Origin: Pictodentalium vernedei
Taxonomy: Eukaryota; Mollusca; Scaphopoda; Dentaliida; Dentaliidae
Direction: 5' to 3'
Assembly: GCA_031216915.1 (NCBI GenBank)
Contig: CM062296.1
Coordinates: 798,951,022 to 799,015,021 of the forward strand
DNA length: 64,000 nt
Made by a program: the position numbers and the translations under genes
Shown here: piece after piece, positions 10,856 through 23,094 of the stretch
Position numbering within the stretch: the stretch's first letter is position 1
How the letters are laid out: each line of letters starts with the position of its first letter
The notes under the pieces: generated by a model
The model's input: only the letters and a program-made list of their open reading frames with translations
Databases searched by the model: none
What the model was told of the DNA's origin: nothing

Positions 10856-12941
10856 GTTGTTATAATGGTCGCCTATCGGGAAATATTCTGTACTATGATA
10901 CCTTTTTTGTACTGCATGTCGTTAATGCACTTCCTTCAACGGCAGAGAGATCTGCTGCTTGTGTAAAGTTAGTATGTTAGAGAGTTTAGTCACACACCTC
11001 TGTCCGGTTCTCTTCCGATATTCCGGCTTCCATCACCCGTAAAACTATAAAACCCAACACTGCCATGGCAATTTAAAGTGTCGTTAAGTACCCCAAAAAG
11101 AAACGAACAAATAAACTTAGGTTTGTGATCAAGGACAAATGTGTTTGCCTAGTTAACCATTCTTGGAGCATAACGCTTCTGCTAGAATATTCCTTCGATA
11201 CCTATTATTTATAAGGACTCAACCCTTTAGACTATTACTATTTCAGTATGCCATCATTAAATTTATATAACCATGGAGATTTCTGTAAAACATTGCATCA
11301 CTTCCGACCATGCGTACTGTTGAGAGCTTTGTTTATAGGGAATTTTGTGATTGTAGTTGCATATTTAGTCCGGCAGCCTAATGGTCATTTTGATGCTAAA
11401 CTTGCAATGTCGGGAGGTAAAAGGATTCATTGCCATTTCTAGGATAACACAGATCCCTAAGGGAATCCGCATGGTAGTAAACATTTTCTACGAGACAGCG
11501 CTATTGAGAGTAACCACTAGAAATCTATCTGTCAAATATACCCTGGAGCCTAAAACAATATTAAAGTGTATTCAGAAACTTGACGCGGTCGATGCTATCA
11601 AACACCAGGCTCAGGTACAAATAATTAAACTTGAGACCTGGTTCTGACCCATGGTCAGAAGAATTTCGCTACAAAAAGGACTGTACGCAGATTGAAACCC
11701 CTCTGCCAGATCACGGAGTATTCAACGGTCGCGCATTTGAGATGACATAACACGTTCCAGGAGCTTGGAAAATAAAAGGCCAAGTTCAAAACCGCGCGAT
11801 ACTCCTCTTGTATTTCCTTGTCGAGACCAGGTTTTCACGGAGAGATGTAACAATGGAGTCTTTCATGAAGGACAGAAATACAACGGATGAGAGAGATATA
11901 TTGATGATTTCAACAAGCTATGGTAGGGATCACTTATACTTTTTCCATCGACAGGTCGGAAGCTCTGAAAAATTATCCTAGGCACAGATACAATAGCCTG
12001 ACAAAAACATTCGACGTCTGTCTTGGCGGTTATTGATTCAAAGCTTTCTTTTCTTCCTTGTTGTGGTGTCTTGGAAGATGTTTTGATTGAAGATATCGGT
12101 ATTACTGTTACCTTAATTGTGGAAACCAGGTTTTGATATGTTTGTCCGTCTATCTTCTCTATCTCTGTTGATCTAATTTCGAAATTTGTCAGTTCGTCTG
12201 TATGTACATATATGTGTAGATCTTTTCTGGTTTTGTCTTTAGGATGCTTGCAACTCTGCCATCAGTGTGCGCACTCCTTTTAGTATTTTAATTTTTCCTT
12301 GCTTTCGTCATGTCATTGGTGGTTACGTCATTCCCTTCATCGAAGGATTTATGTTCCGGGACAAAGGGGTGTTCGGAGATTTAGGAGTGAAGTATGCTAT
12401 AATTATCCTTTGTTTCAACCTCAATGGGGAGGAACAGGGCGATAGGAGTTTGCATTGTGTGATAGCTGTTAATCTTCTCCTGCTTCTCTTCCTCCTTCTC
12501 ACGAGCTCTTGTCGCTTGGTTGATCGACTTGGGAAATTATCAACAAGTAGGGATGACTTTTCAGGTAACGTAACTGACGCCAACGTCACAAAAAATTAAA
12601 TCGAGTCCGATGTTTATGAAACTTTAGTGTGTTGCAGAGCTCGAAAAATAAAAACATACAGGTGTTTGGATTTTTCTATATAACGCATTTTCGACGTTTT
12701 ACGTTATTTCAAATTAAGGCATCATTTCTGTCATTTTTCAGTGAATCGCTCATTTGCGCAAGCGCACTGCTTCGTAAAAATAATATACACAGCTATGAAC
12801 TTCTACACACTATTATTTTCATGACGACCCTTGTAAATGCAATTGTCAGATTTTCAAATGTTGATCATTGTCCAAAAAGGCGTCAATTTGACGTCTTTTC
12901 ATAGACGTTTAATATGTACCCCGTTATTGAGATCTCACTCT

Positions 12942-13164
12942 TTAACCCTTTACCTAACGAATCGCCCGAATCCGCCCGCGTAATATGCAAATTGAGTAGT
13001 TGAAAAAATTAATTTTTTTCAAAATATTTCAACAAAACCATATCATGTGACCCTCCAATGAGGGGTCACATGATATGGTTTTGTTGAAAGTTTTTGAAAT
13101 ATTTAAAAAAAAATATATTCAAAATAATAAATTTTGATATCGTCTGCGTTGAGTAAAGGGTTAA
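12942..13164 (+). mobile_element. family B TTAA palindromic MITE
   Basis: TTAA flanks at 12942 and 13161. The left arm is CCCTTTACCTAACGAATCGC and CCGCCCGCGTAATATGCAA; the right end is TTTTGATATCGTCTGCGTTG and AGTAAAGGG. The palindrome (AACAAAACCATATCATGTGA and complement) meets at CCAATGAGG without the GAGCTCG core. Confidence 0.85.
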
Positions 13165-13189
13165 ATTTTGTAAAATCTAAAAGTGCAAT

Positions 13190-13400
13190 CAGTTTCCAGT
13201 TGACTAAACATTTATCTGTGGCTGACGTTGTGACGTCAACGTATCCAAAAATAAACTTTGTCCGAATGACATGAAATGTTAGTATGCTGTGCAGCTCGAA
13301 AACTTAAAAAGATAGCTGTTTCAATTTTTTAATTCAATGTTATTTCGATGTTTTTAGGTCACTTTATGTTTTTACACTCCCATTTTGTGAATACAAACTA
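13190..13400. repeat. AT-rich dispersed repeat copy
   Basis: Same phrases as the copies at 0.7-1.6, 6.5-8.1 and 12.5 kb: a TGACATGAAATGTTAGTATG phrase, GCTCGAAAACTTAAAAAGAT, then GTTTTTAGGTCACTTTATG. Confidence 0.5.
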
Positions 13401-13748
13401 CAACTGATACCCCCATAATATATGTCACATTATTCAAGAGGAATAGTTCACATTTAAATTCGCGTTGTCGGTCAACATTTAACACTGCGACGAAATACCC
13501 ATCGACGGACGCAAAGCGTCAAAAAGAAATTTCATAGCTCGAAGTTGAAATTCTACACCATTATATACACCTGGAGCTTCATTAAGCACTCCCTGAAATG
13601 TTTCATGACAGTGAAGTTGCTTCTACTGATTATTATGTTTTAATGATTGCTATGTCTTGCAGAACATTTCATCACTATCAACCACATGCAATATCTGGGT
13701 ATAAAACAAGAAAATTTGACATTTCGTTTATCAAAAAATGTTGAGATG

Positions 13749-13960
13749 GCAAGGAGGACACTGTCAGAGGCACTAAGATGGCAAATCGTTGGCATGCACG
13801 CAACAGGCACGTCATTTAAAGCTATTGGAAGGCAAATTGGCTATAGTCATTTTGTCATCAGCAGACTTGTCCTAACATCAACAAACCAACGATGTTAAGG
13901 TCCGACCAAGGCCTGGACAACTTCGAAAGACCTTTCCTAGAGACGAATGGGATTCCGTTT
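13749..13960 (+). pseudogene. Tc1/mariner-type transposase fragment (N-terminal HTH)
   Basis: MARRTLSEALRWQIVGMHATG at 13746 starts a paired-like helix-turn-helix, followed by AIGRQIGYSHFVISRLV. After a frameshift near 13880 the linker motif continues as VRPRPGQLRKTFPRDEWD, the usual RPRSGRP-like stretch between the two HTH motifs of Tc1 transposases. The catalytic DDE domain is not recognisable downstream, so this is a dead N-terminal relic. Confidence 0.75.
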
Positions 13961-14219
13961 CCATCCTGTCGCCAAAGCTCCAAGGCCACTACTGGCTATG
14001 GTCTATCTGTCCTACCATTAGCTTCTACAGCAGGCTTGTTCCATTGTGGCCTTGTACCAGTACTATTGACTAAACTACCATCCATTAATATTGACGTGTA
14101 CCTCTACTTCCTAGATATACCTTTGCCCAGACCTTCAAAATGTTCCATCAGTGTATACATATAAAGCATTCCGTAATTGAGATTCCAAGCCGAGTCCGTA
14201 AAATTTGGATCCGTGTTTT

Positions 14220-15755
14220 AACATCAGGCATTACACTTACCCACAGTACCCCTTGGCCTAGCATTACATACTACCTATACAAGTCATAGGTTAACATGAA
14301 GCATTAGGCGGATTAATAGTACTAAGGACTAACATGGGACCTGTAGTTGGAGAACGCGTACACCCTACACTACCACACTAGGCGACCATGCATTACACCC
14401 ACCCACCCACAATAACGTCTGGCCCCACATTGCATACTACCTATATTAGTTATGGGGTGACATAAAGCATTAAGTCGATTAGTAGTATCAACGGCTGTCG
14501 GGGGGCCCACAGAGCTATATATTGTCCATACTATACTGTTGTTCTATACTGCCAGGCATTACCCCCACCCCCACAAAATCACTAGATCTACCATAACGTA
14601 CTACATATACCAGCCATAAGATAATACAAAGGATTCGGTAGGTTAATAGTACCAAGCACTAACAGGGGGCCTATAGGTGTATATACCGCCCATACTATAG
14701 TACCGTTCTAAACAACCAGGTAGTACCCATACCCACAATACCCCTATGCCTAGCATTGCATACTACCTATACCAGTCATAGGATAACATGAAGCATCAGG
14801 TGAATTAATAGTACTAAGGGCTAACATGGGACCTGCAGGGGCCCACAGAGGTATATATCGTCCATACTATACCGTTGTTCTATACTGCCAGACATTACCC
14901 CCACCCCACTCCACAATACCACTTGACCTGTCATAACGTACTCCCTATACCAGTCATTGAATAGTACAAAGCAATCGGCTGGTTAATAATATCGAGGACT
15001 GGACCTACAGGGGTATATACCATGCATCCTATGCCACCCGTTCTAAACAACCTAGCATAATACTGCCTGGCCTAACACTAAACTACCAATACCAGCCATA
15101 AGATAATACAAAGGATTCGGTGGGTTAATAGTACTAAGGGGGTAATAGACCAACAGATCATTCATCCTGTATTGCCAATCTAAACCACCAATGACTATCT
15201 CGCAATACCACACTACCACCCACCCACCCTACTGCTTGACTTAGGTATAGCAGACATAGGATAATATGAAGCATAAGGTGGATTAATAGTACTAAGGGCT
15301 AACTTGGGACCTACATGCATATATACCACTACTACTATGTCGCCGCCACCCCATACGAGAAGCCCGACATCCACTGACCCTTATAACGTTATGTCGGATT
15401 GTATAGTGGACAATAACAGTGGTCAACATCTCTATGACGTCGCGTGCGCATCATGACGTCACGACGTCAATAGCAACGTCAACCATTTCGCGGGAAAAAC
15501 TTTCAAGAAAATCCATCTTCACCATTAATTTTCCATCACATACCCATAACATAATCCTATAGCTACATGCGTACATATATCACTATACATACCATAGTAT
15601 ACTATATATACAGTACCTACACCATTTACCGGATCAAACTGATGGAGCCGACATTTTGCACCGGCAAAAGTTGCACCGGCAATGGCTCCGGTTCCTATGG
15701 GAATTTAACACTAGCTGCACCGGCAAAGCTCCGGGTAATGAGGCACGATTCATAC
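14220..15755 (+). repeat. right arm of large inverted repeat with ~160-bp satellite array
   Basis: About seven diverged units; the phrase TTAATAGTACTAAGG or a variant starts at 14313, 14479, 14643, 14805, 14983, 15125 and 15283, giving periods of 142-178. Other shared phrases are CCTATACCAGTCATAGGATA and ACATGGGACCTG. From 15310 outward a unique ~430-bp end (GTCGCGTGCGCATCATGACG, GGGAATTTAACACTAGCTGC, repeated TGCACCGGCAA) matches the left arm in inverse. Confidence 0.8.
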
Positions 15756-16600
15756 CTTATATACTACTCATAACCTATGAACCAGCACCAAACAAGTTTA
15801 ACAAGCTCGCTCCAATAAGGGGCCAAAGGCCGTTTCTGAGACAAAAAGTGAATTTGTTTAATCATTCAAGAATTTTTGTCTACCATCAGCGATGGGTAAG
15901 AGTTAAGTATATCTGAAGACCACTCACACCAGGAAGATTAATCACGCAGTATAACGATTGCAGCTGATCAATACACAGTCCACGTCATAAAGGATTCAGG
16001 TCGAAAACATTCATAATTCGTACTTAACTGTTGACATAAAAAATAGCTGAGATGCGCACAACGGAGAAACTCGACAGTCAACAGATTACACTTTCTAAAG
16101 CAGGTTTTCGAAAAAACAAAACTATCAGGATATCACTTCCGGGCTCGAAACATTAAGTCGCGAAACGAAACTTATCGAAATACCAAATGTCTCCAACCTG
16201 CGTCCCCATGCGGACTTGAGCCTTATTTAATGCCCTTGACTCATAATTCGGGCTTATCACCTGACAGCTGATAGCCGAGTCTCTCCACCCAGCACATCGC
16301 AGCCAAAAATAATTGCGATGTGCCCAGTGGAGAGACCCAGCAATCAGCAAATTTGTCAATCGATGGAATTACAATCCCGATGTCGTCGCTTCCATTTATC
16401 TACGTTTTAGAAAATGTCATCATCTCAAGAGTATGTGTGGGTCATGGCTGCTGAGAGGCATGCTCCAGAGAAGCACTGCTATGACATTACATCAACTCAT
16501 CCCTTAATTTTAATGCTATTTGAATATATCTTGCAAGTTTAATTAATACAGATCTACTACTAGCTCCAACTAACTGACAGAATTTAAGCATATTTGACCT
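15756..16600. other. no feature recognised upstream of lectin exon 1
   Basis: A short inverted pair, AATTGCGATGTGCCCAGTGG at 16309-16328 against the TGGAGAGAC/GTCTCTCCACC phrases around 16270-16330, forms a local hairpin. Otherwise I see nothing definable. Confidence 0.3.
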
Positions 16601-16608
16601 GAGTCTAA

Positions 16609-16616
16609 TATATATC
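16609..16616 (+). promoter_or_regulatory. possible TATA box of the lectin gene
   Basis: TATATATC lies about 120 bp upstream of the proposed start codon in exon 1. It is the only TATA-like site close upstream. In AT-rich DNA such a motif is weak evidence, and the 5' UTR could begin elsewhere. Confidence 0.2.
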
Positions 16617-16731
16617 ATAGTGACAGTATGTGCAATATGACTCGTATGTATTCAGATAAGACGGTCATGATCGCGGACGTCAATTCCTCTGGAGCGATGT
16701 AGTAATTCAGTATAATTGTTGAAAAAAAATA

Positions 16732-16774
16732 ATGGATGTTTTTTGTCTGTTCATGTTTGTTGTTGTTCTTCGTG
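16732..16774 (+). CDS. F-type lectin gene, exon 1 (start codon and signal peptide)
   Basis: This is a short first coding exon predicted to encode the secretory signal peptide, MDVFCLFMFVVVLR plus the first base of a Gly codon. The hydrophobic core runs from residue 3 to 13. The ATG has A at -3 and G at +4, and an in-frame TGA at 16720-16722 shows no upstream start is possible in this exon. A strong donor, GTGAGT, follows at 16775. The exon ends in phase 1, exactly what the acceptor at 19105 needs (G|GC, Gly). The cleavage site is not an obvious A-x-A and probably falls near Gly15-Ser18. A small exon like this could match by chance. Support comes from the hydrophobicity, start context, donor and phase all agreeing. 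RNA evidence would settle it. Confidence 0.6.
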
Positions 16775-16997
16775 GTGAGTTTCATTTTCACTATTCATAT
16801 GCATGTTTTATGCTTTACATAAATATATAATATAGTGTACAGCTCATCTGATTTGACAATGTATACACAGGCGGTCATCAGAAGCACAAAAATGAAATTT
16901 GTCTCATTTATTCTGAAGATCAGTTGCGTGTTTTTTCCTGTAAGATAGACTTCAAAACTGTACTGAATTAAATTCCTCTTTGAATTATGTAACTGGG

Positions 16998-17244
16998 TTA
17001 ACCATTTACCTAACATGAAAAACAGACGACACTTGCAAAAAAAATTCTTGAATAACTAATTTTTTTTTTCATTTTTTTGTCTCAAAAACATAGGTTTTGA
17101 CCACTCATTGGAACAAGCTCGTTCCAACGAGGGGTCATAACCTATGTTTTTGAGACAAACAATGAACAAATAATGGGAATTATTTGGTGATTTTTTGAGA
17201 ATAGCATTGGCCGGTTTTGGTCGTTACGGTGGGTAAAGGGTTAA
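16998..17244 (+). mobile_element. family A TTAA palindromic MITE (lectin intron 1)
   Basis: TTAA flanks at 16998 and 17241. The typical left arm (CCTAACATGAAAAACAGACG), palindrome arms around ACATAGGTTTTGACCACTCA / GAGGGGTCATAACCTATGT joined through GGAACAAGCTCGTTCC, and right arm GCATTGGCCGGTTTTGG then GGGTAAAGGG are present. Confidence 0.9.
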
Positions 17245-18770
17245 ATCAGGCCTGACAAATAACGAGATTATATCGCAACCCTTTAGTCTGTTATGCTAAA
17301 TATCGCGGTGGTAACGTGTTGAGATGCGTTTCCGCCTTCTTTCTTATACTACGCCAGCCATACTGTTAACTTCTTAATAGACTTTCCGCCAGAGTAATTA
17401 ATAACAACTATTTTTGGTTGTGGACATTTTGTTAAGACATAAATTGCATGCCGTTCTACTCATATGTGGATGCAATGTGCAGCCAATGAGTCGAGCTAGT
17501 CACGAGAGATTGTCAGGTCTGACCTTGCAAAATATGCCGGACTTGGAATTTAATTTATATTGTATTATTTTGTCGTTGTATTATTTTGTCGTAGCCTATA
17601 GTTCGTTCGAGTATTTCACAACTGACGTAACTCCCGCGTAACCTAAACGGTCGTTCGCGGGTTATTTTCAGGCCTATTTATTGCCACACGTATACCACAG
17701 AACCGGACATGGGAGTCAATATAGAGAAAGGTTGAAGTGGCGACGTCCTCTTCGCCAAAGGTTTGTCAGAAAATTGCAGGCTCGTTTTAATTTGTTTATG
17801 CCTTTAGGCTCTGTAGATAAAGAAACAAAATGAGCCGGATGGAGAATATAGTACCTTACCAGTTAAGCAGAGTAAATGGCGTCGTTGGGACATACATTTA
17901 TCATGTTAGGTGAGGATATATACTCACATTATATGATATAAGGCCATTAAATTTCCATCAGAAACTTGAATTGCAATGCGTCGCCGCATTCAAGACGCTT
18001 GGTATTCGATGATGCTATGCATTGAAAATTCTGCTTGTTTTTTATGGTGTTGTTCCACATCCCAAACTTGTCCAACATGTCCCTGGAAGCGAATAATAGC
18101 AACAATACTAATACACATATGTGCTATATAGCCTTCAGAGGTGCTGTACAGTAAGATAAACAAAATTAGCACCTAACCTTACAAGCAACTCATAACAAGA
18201 ACTAGAAAGCAGAAATGCATGTAAGGAGTTAAACGTCGCCTTTCGAAAAGGTGACATTTCAAATTCTCTTTTAAGTGGTTAAGGTTTTCTGATGTCTGAC
18301 CGTGAACTGGTAAAACATTTCAAGTTTGTAAAAGTTATGTTATTCACTAGTGAGGAACTGGAAAATACCATATACTGTCTAATTTGTTCAGAACAGCATA
18401 AACTCCATTCTGGTTTCCTTATTATCGAGAGGTCTCTTAATTAGACAAGACTAGTGCCCAGTCTTGAATACATTTGAAAACCAAAACCGAAATTTAAAAA
18501 CATATAATCTGAGCAGGGAGCAAAGACAATATTTTGGTGGTGTGGTTTATCTAATCATAGTGTACAGAGATCAAGTCGTCGCGATCAGCTGTATTCTTGG
18601 TGATTTGCAAATATATGAGAGTGACAAGCCAGTTAGCAAAGAATTTGAAAACAACAATCCATGGGGACGAGATAAAGGCCGTGGATTGGTCACTTTCATG
18701 GATGGACAATATTTCCATGGACGCATTAATGGTAGATTCCAAACACTAATTATACGAATAATCATCAATA

Positions 18771-18820
18771 ATTTAATTAATGAAGTACCGGGTACAACCC
18801 GGTGCTTCATTAATTAAAAT
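18771..18820. repeat. short perfect-stem hairpin
   Basis: TTAATTAATGAAG and complement flank an ACCGGGT-ACAA-CCCGG loop region, with one mismatch in a ~22-bp stem. Confidence 0.7.
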
Positions 18821-19104
18821 TTGTTAATGATGTTTTTTGTTACCTGGTAAACGCATACCTGGTAAAAGCACGGCGACTGTATTGAACCTTTCCAAGCTTT
18901 CGATAGGGTGAGACACTTTTCTCTATGCCGCCAATGAACATTCTACCAATCCATTTGTAATAGAGATCAGTGGTAGATGTTTTTTGTCGGGTCATGTTTA
19001 TTACGTCATATCGACTGCCTTGAGTTCCCAGGGGATTAACACTGATAGTGACCCCAAAACCCATTACGCCTGCCCTCACAACCTATTTTGTTATTTCGTT
19101 AAAG

Positions 19105-19326
19105 GCACATCATCGAAGAACGTGGCTTTAAACCGAACAGTTTGGCAGTCGTCGATGGGTTGGGATGGACACCCATGGCTAGCTGTTGATGGTGATCGCG
19201 AATCTGTGTTTGAAATGGGATCCTGTTCGTGTACCGCCTGGCAGACAAATCCATGGTGGATAGTGGACTTGGAAGCTCAGTATTGGATCAGAAATATTAC
19301 AATTGTCAACCGATCAAACTGTTGTC
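19105..19326 (+). CDS. F-type lectin gene, exon 2 (N-terminal half of fucolectin domain)
   Basis: This 222-nt phase 1-1 exon encodes residues 16-88 of the predicted protein. It carries hallmarks of F-type (fucose-binding, fucolectin) lectins: KNVAL near the start, LAVDGDRES, GSC, NPWWIVDLE and ITIVNRSNCC. In eel fucolectin the sugar is held by one His and two Arg. The first Arg is kept here (Arg84 in NRSNCC), but the His position aligns to Cys57 in GSCSCTAW. The Asp after the first Arg is Asn86. The acceptor follows CGTTAAAG and the donor is C|GTAAGT at 19327. Taken alone the exon is half a domain; the other half is encoded 28.5 kb downstream at 47868. The protein is expected to be secreted and to bind carbohydrate, as F-type lectins of invertebrates do in immune recognition or gamete interaction. 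The His-to-Cys change makes canonical fucose binding doubtful. Confidence 0.85.
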
Positions 19327-21799
19327 GTAAGTACCAATGAGCACCATTTATTTATTTAATTATTTGCAGAGCGAATATTATATACTTAAAATCAAACCGC
19401 CGCATGGTGTGTAGTTAAGTAACATACTCACATATATTAAAGATTTTATAAATAAAAAAAACAAATTGACGCAATGTAAGTAGTTCCGGGACCTGTGGTG
19501 AGATATGATAAGTTCCGAACGTTCAGTTGACGGATACGGTGTCACATGAAGCTAAGTGAGAAGAATATTACACGAGGCTTTAGCTGCGCCTAATATTGTT
19601 CTCGGTGATTCTCCCGCATCCGCCAACGAAACGTTCCGTAACATAGTTATGATGCCGGTCTGTTTCTCTCCGAAATTCCATCACAAGTTATGTTTGCAAA
19701 CCGTTTCATGCTTCCGTTTAATTCGGCCCCCATTTGTTTACAAAGGCAGACGAGTAGTGATGCAGTGCAAGGGAAATAATCCAGCATCTCATTGATTGCC
19801 AAGAAAATTATTGATTTATTACCTCCGACTTTGTTGTTAGGGTTTACAATTCCATCTGCTTTCCGAAATATTGAACTGAAAACAAACTTTCTAAAGTGCC
19901 AATTAGCCGAATTTAGATCTCGATTTTGCGATAAAAACAAGATTGCTGACAGTGAAAATTCATATACACCCAGTGTCGGTATAGTAACATAATATGGGGT
20001 AACTGTAGACCATTATTGTCTGTGCACCCCTCACTCCTCTGTATTTAATTATGACTGTTAATTTGTTAATCTATCGGGCTGGCGAAATAATAACGGAGGC
20101 TAGGACCTTACAAACTGTCTCATCGTTCGTAGCTAGATCTAACTGGAGGCGCCCATGCAAAACAGCAGCCGTCCTGCCTCGGATCTCTGAGACATATCTT
20201 ATTAAATGCCACGTGTTTACAAAGAGTCCGGGGCTCATAGCTAGATCTTATTGGTACCATTCGACTGCCTTTTACTCCAGTGCCACCATCTACGTAGTGG
20301 ACCGGAGTGAAGATGTCAGTAATCAAGTCATAAGCGGCCTGTCTTGGTCAATGACAGGCTCAAATTCAACGTTTGCTATAAATCTTAATTCAGTAGAGTT
20401 TATTGCAAAAGGGATATTACAGGAGGTCGTCAAAAATTACTTTTTAAAACTCCATCTGTAGATCCCCAAAACCCCCAAAATGAACCAAGTTGCCAAATCG
20501 AAATTAATTCAAGAGCACTTGGTCCGAAACATAACACAATCGTAAATATTGTAAAAAGGGAGGGGGTGTTTTGAAACTTTCAAAAACATACCTCGCCGTG
20601 GCATGATTAAGGATACAACAATCTCACCCTTTCCTCTGTGGTCACTGCACATGTCGGGAGATCCGCTATTCCTCACATTGTTATTTTTATCACACTTAAT
20701 GGAAGGGTTTGTTGACATGAAGCATCAAGGTGTTTCGACAATCTTCACAGTGAAATTTTCTACGATGTAAATAGTATGCCTGCGAATGCAGCAACTGGAC
20801 CCAACAGTACGACCGCCATGGACTGCACAGACACCAATTCACTTGTGCACGAGTCATGACATATTGACTTGTAAACTTTCTTGACTTTGAATATGAGTCT
20901 GTAATTGTGACACGTGTTCAAATTTTGGTGCCATTGCCAATACTAAATTTTCAAGTTCCGGTCATTTATTGGAAAACACTCTGTAAAAGAGCTTTCCGGT
21001 AAAAAATAATAAGTAAGGATTTTTCTAAGACCTGCATTTACAAATAACTTACATCTCCATGATATTGTAAACTGGACATCACACAAAATTCACGCTTGGA
21101 ATTTACGAAGAGAAAATTCTAAGCTGCATTTGACACACATTGCCTCTCATGGAGATAAAAAACACATAAAATATATCTGGGCTTTAATGAATGAAACAAA
21201 ACCAACATGTACGTTCTATACCGCGTCCTGCTCAATAAACTATGTTGCTTCATATACCAATACATAAATATATAGTGGTCGTCAGAGTAAGGGTACCAGT
21301 CGGGTATTCAGGGGAGATGCAACGAGTGCGAACGCACCTCACCACAAACTTGGAGTTCCACTTGATGAACTATCTCCCATCTGTGATTTGATAAAATAGG
21401 GCGACCTCCCTTACCCCTATACGCCATGCTCCCTGTGGCTATGGCCCAGAGAGTACGATGTTTCGGGGTAAGTTGTTTTAATAAATGTTCTCATTTGCAT
21501 GTAACGATGGGTACTAATTTAATACTTTTCCAATACTTCCCTGCGAATCCTCCTTTAATTTTTATTCGAATTTGGAATGGTTTATCCGATTCGATTTGAT
21601 TCAATGTTCGAATACCTGACCGACGAATAATGAAAATGAATATTCCGATGACGATCACGGAAACTTATGTAATTTGGTTTCGAATATCTCATTATATGTG
21701 GTCATTATTTCTCTGTTTACCTTAGGTTTTTGTATACCGCGAGTCTTTGGGATTTTGGCAAACTGGATGATCGGGGGAAACAAAACGTACCGCGTGTTA

Positions 21800-21945
21800 C
21801 GGAACGCCGACAACATACTGGCATTTATGCAAAAATATCATGTAACCCACTCATTGAAACGAGCTCAAGGAGTGCGTTCCAAGTTGGGGTGACGTGGTAT
21901 GGTTTTGTTAAAACTTTTGGAAAATAATTCCATTTTTAAAATGAC
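21800..21945 (+). mobile_element. decayed family B TTAA MITE
   Basis: The family B centre is recognisable: AAAAATATCATGTAACCCAC, then CATTGAAACGAGCTC, GTTCCAAGTTGGGGTGACGT, GGTATGGTTTTGTTAAAAC. The termini are no longer clear, so this is an old copy. Confidence 0.6.
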
Positions 21946-23094
21946 GAAAATGCTTGCCGTTTCAGTTGCAACTGTCTGTGGCTGCCTTGAACTTCTGCGA
22001 TCCTCAGATAAACTTATCGTGCGAACACATATTCAACATTCTGAAAAGACTGTGCGCTTTGAAAACATAACTGCCTATTGTCTCAGCTTGAAGGCTTCCA
22101 GTGGTTCAGATCCAAAATGATTAAATCAATGTTGTTGCATAATGTAATAATTATACTTTTGAGAAGTGTTTTTTCTCTCTTTTTGTATGGTAAATGTGCA
22201 GGGTTCCTTCCAAACGAGATTCGAAAGCTTGTAATATTCTATAAACAGTAACGTAAACAAATCGTAAACAAACACACGGAAAACAGCTGCAAGATACAGA
22301 TTTTGTGATGAAATTACGGACCTAATACATATTTATTGTAAGATAAATGGTTTGTTGGTCATGTTCTGTATCATCCTTGAGATTAGAAACTTTTTATTTT
22401 CTTTGGCTCAGGTTGAGCACGCTTTCATTTATTTATGGTATGGTACAATGGTAGCTCCAATATGGTTTTTACTCCTGTGTATTCGTATCTTTTCTGTTGA
22501 ATTAAATAATATGAAATGCCACGCAGTTCTCTTTCATGGGGTCATTAATTATTTGTGTCTTTGTAAAAAAACATGGTTATAGTACTGGGGATATTTGGGA
22601 TGAGATGGTAAAACTGGGCTTAGGTCACAAGTGAACCTTAGCTGATGTGGGTCACACGAAGTGATTTTATTTTGTTCATATAACATTCTATGCAAGTGAT
22701 GTGGGGTTCCAATGAGACAAAAGGCAAAATCGCCAAAATAAATACCGCCAGCAAGCAGTTTTCGAAAAAAAACCCGGTTTAACATACTTTTTTCCGCTTT
22801 ACAACCAATAGCAACCCCCTTCTCCAACACTAGTGCCAATGACATTCGCTTACACCAATATAAGGATGAAAGTCATTCCCAGTACTTCATGCCCGGCGTG
22901 GGAACTGTTTTTTATCATTTTGAACTTATTTTTTCGCACATTAAGGGAGTCAAAAATATGAATAAAGAAAAAAAATACTTGATGTTAGAAAAAACATACT
23001 TGACACGGTGTCACCACGACACCACCACTTTGTGTTTGCAATTTTTACCTCCCCCCCCCCCCCCAGGCCCTCTTTGCATACTGTTTACGAAAAG

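Larger units (their letters stand above)
9311..12941. other. core between the inverted arms, no gene recognised
   Basis: Short ORFs only; none matches a family I know. The segment contains a two-copy direct repeat (10308-10455) and a CCTG/CCCG-rich low-complexity tract (10645-10855). An AT-rich repeat copy lies at about 12545-12740 (CAACGTCACAAAAAATTAAA to TTTTACGTTATTTCAAATT). Confidence 0.4.
16775..19104 (+). other. lectin intron 1 (2.3 kb)
   Basis: This intron contains a family A TTAA element at 16998-17244, a short hairpin at 18771-18820 and otherwise unrecognised sequence. A 117-codon ORF at 18464-18817 was inspected; it matches no family I recognise and runs into the hairpin. Confidence 0.55.

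Noticed and set aside
14220-15320. CRISPR array
   Set aside because: Units are ~160 bp, diverged along their whole length, with no short identical repeats or unique spacers, and the DNA is eukaryotic.
18464-18817. 117-codon ORF as an extra lectin exon
   Set aside because: No F-type or PAN motif, no fitting phase 1 splice pair seen, and it ends in a hairpin.
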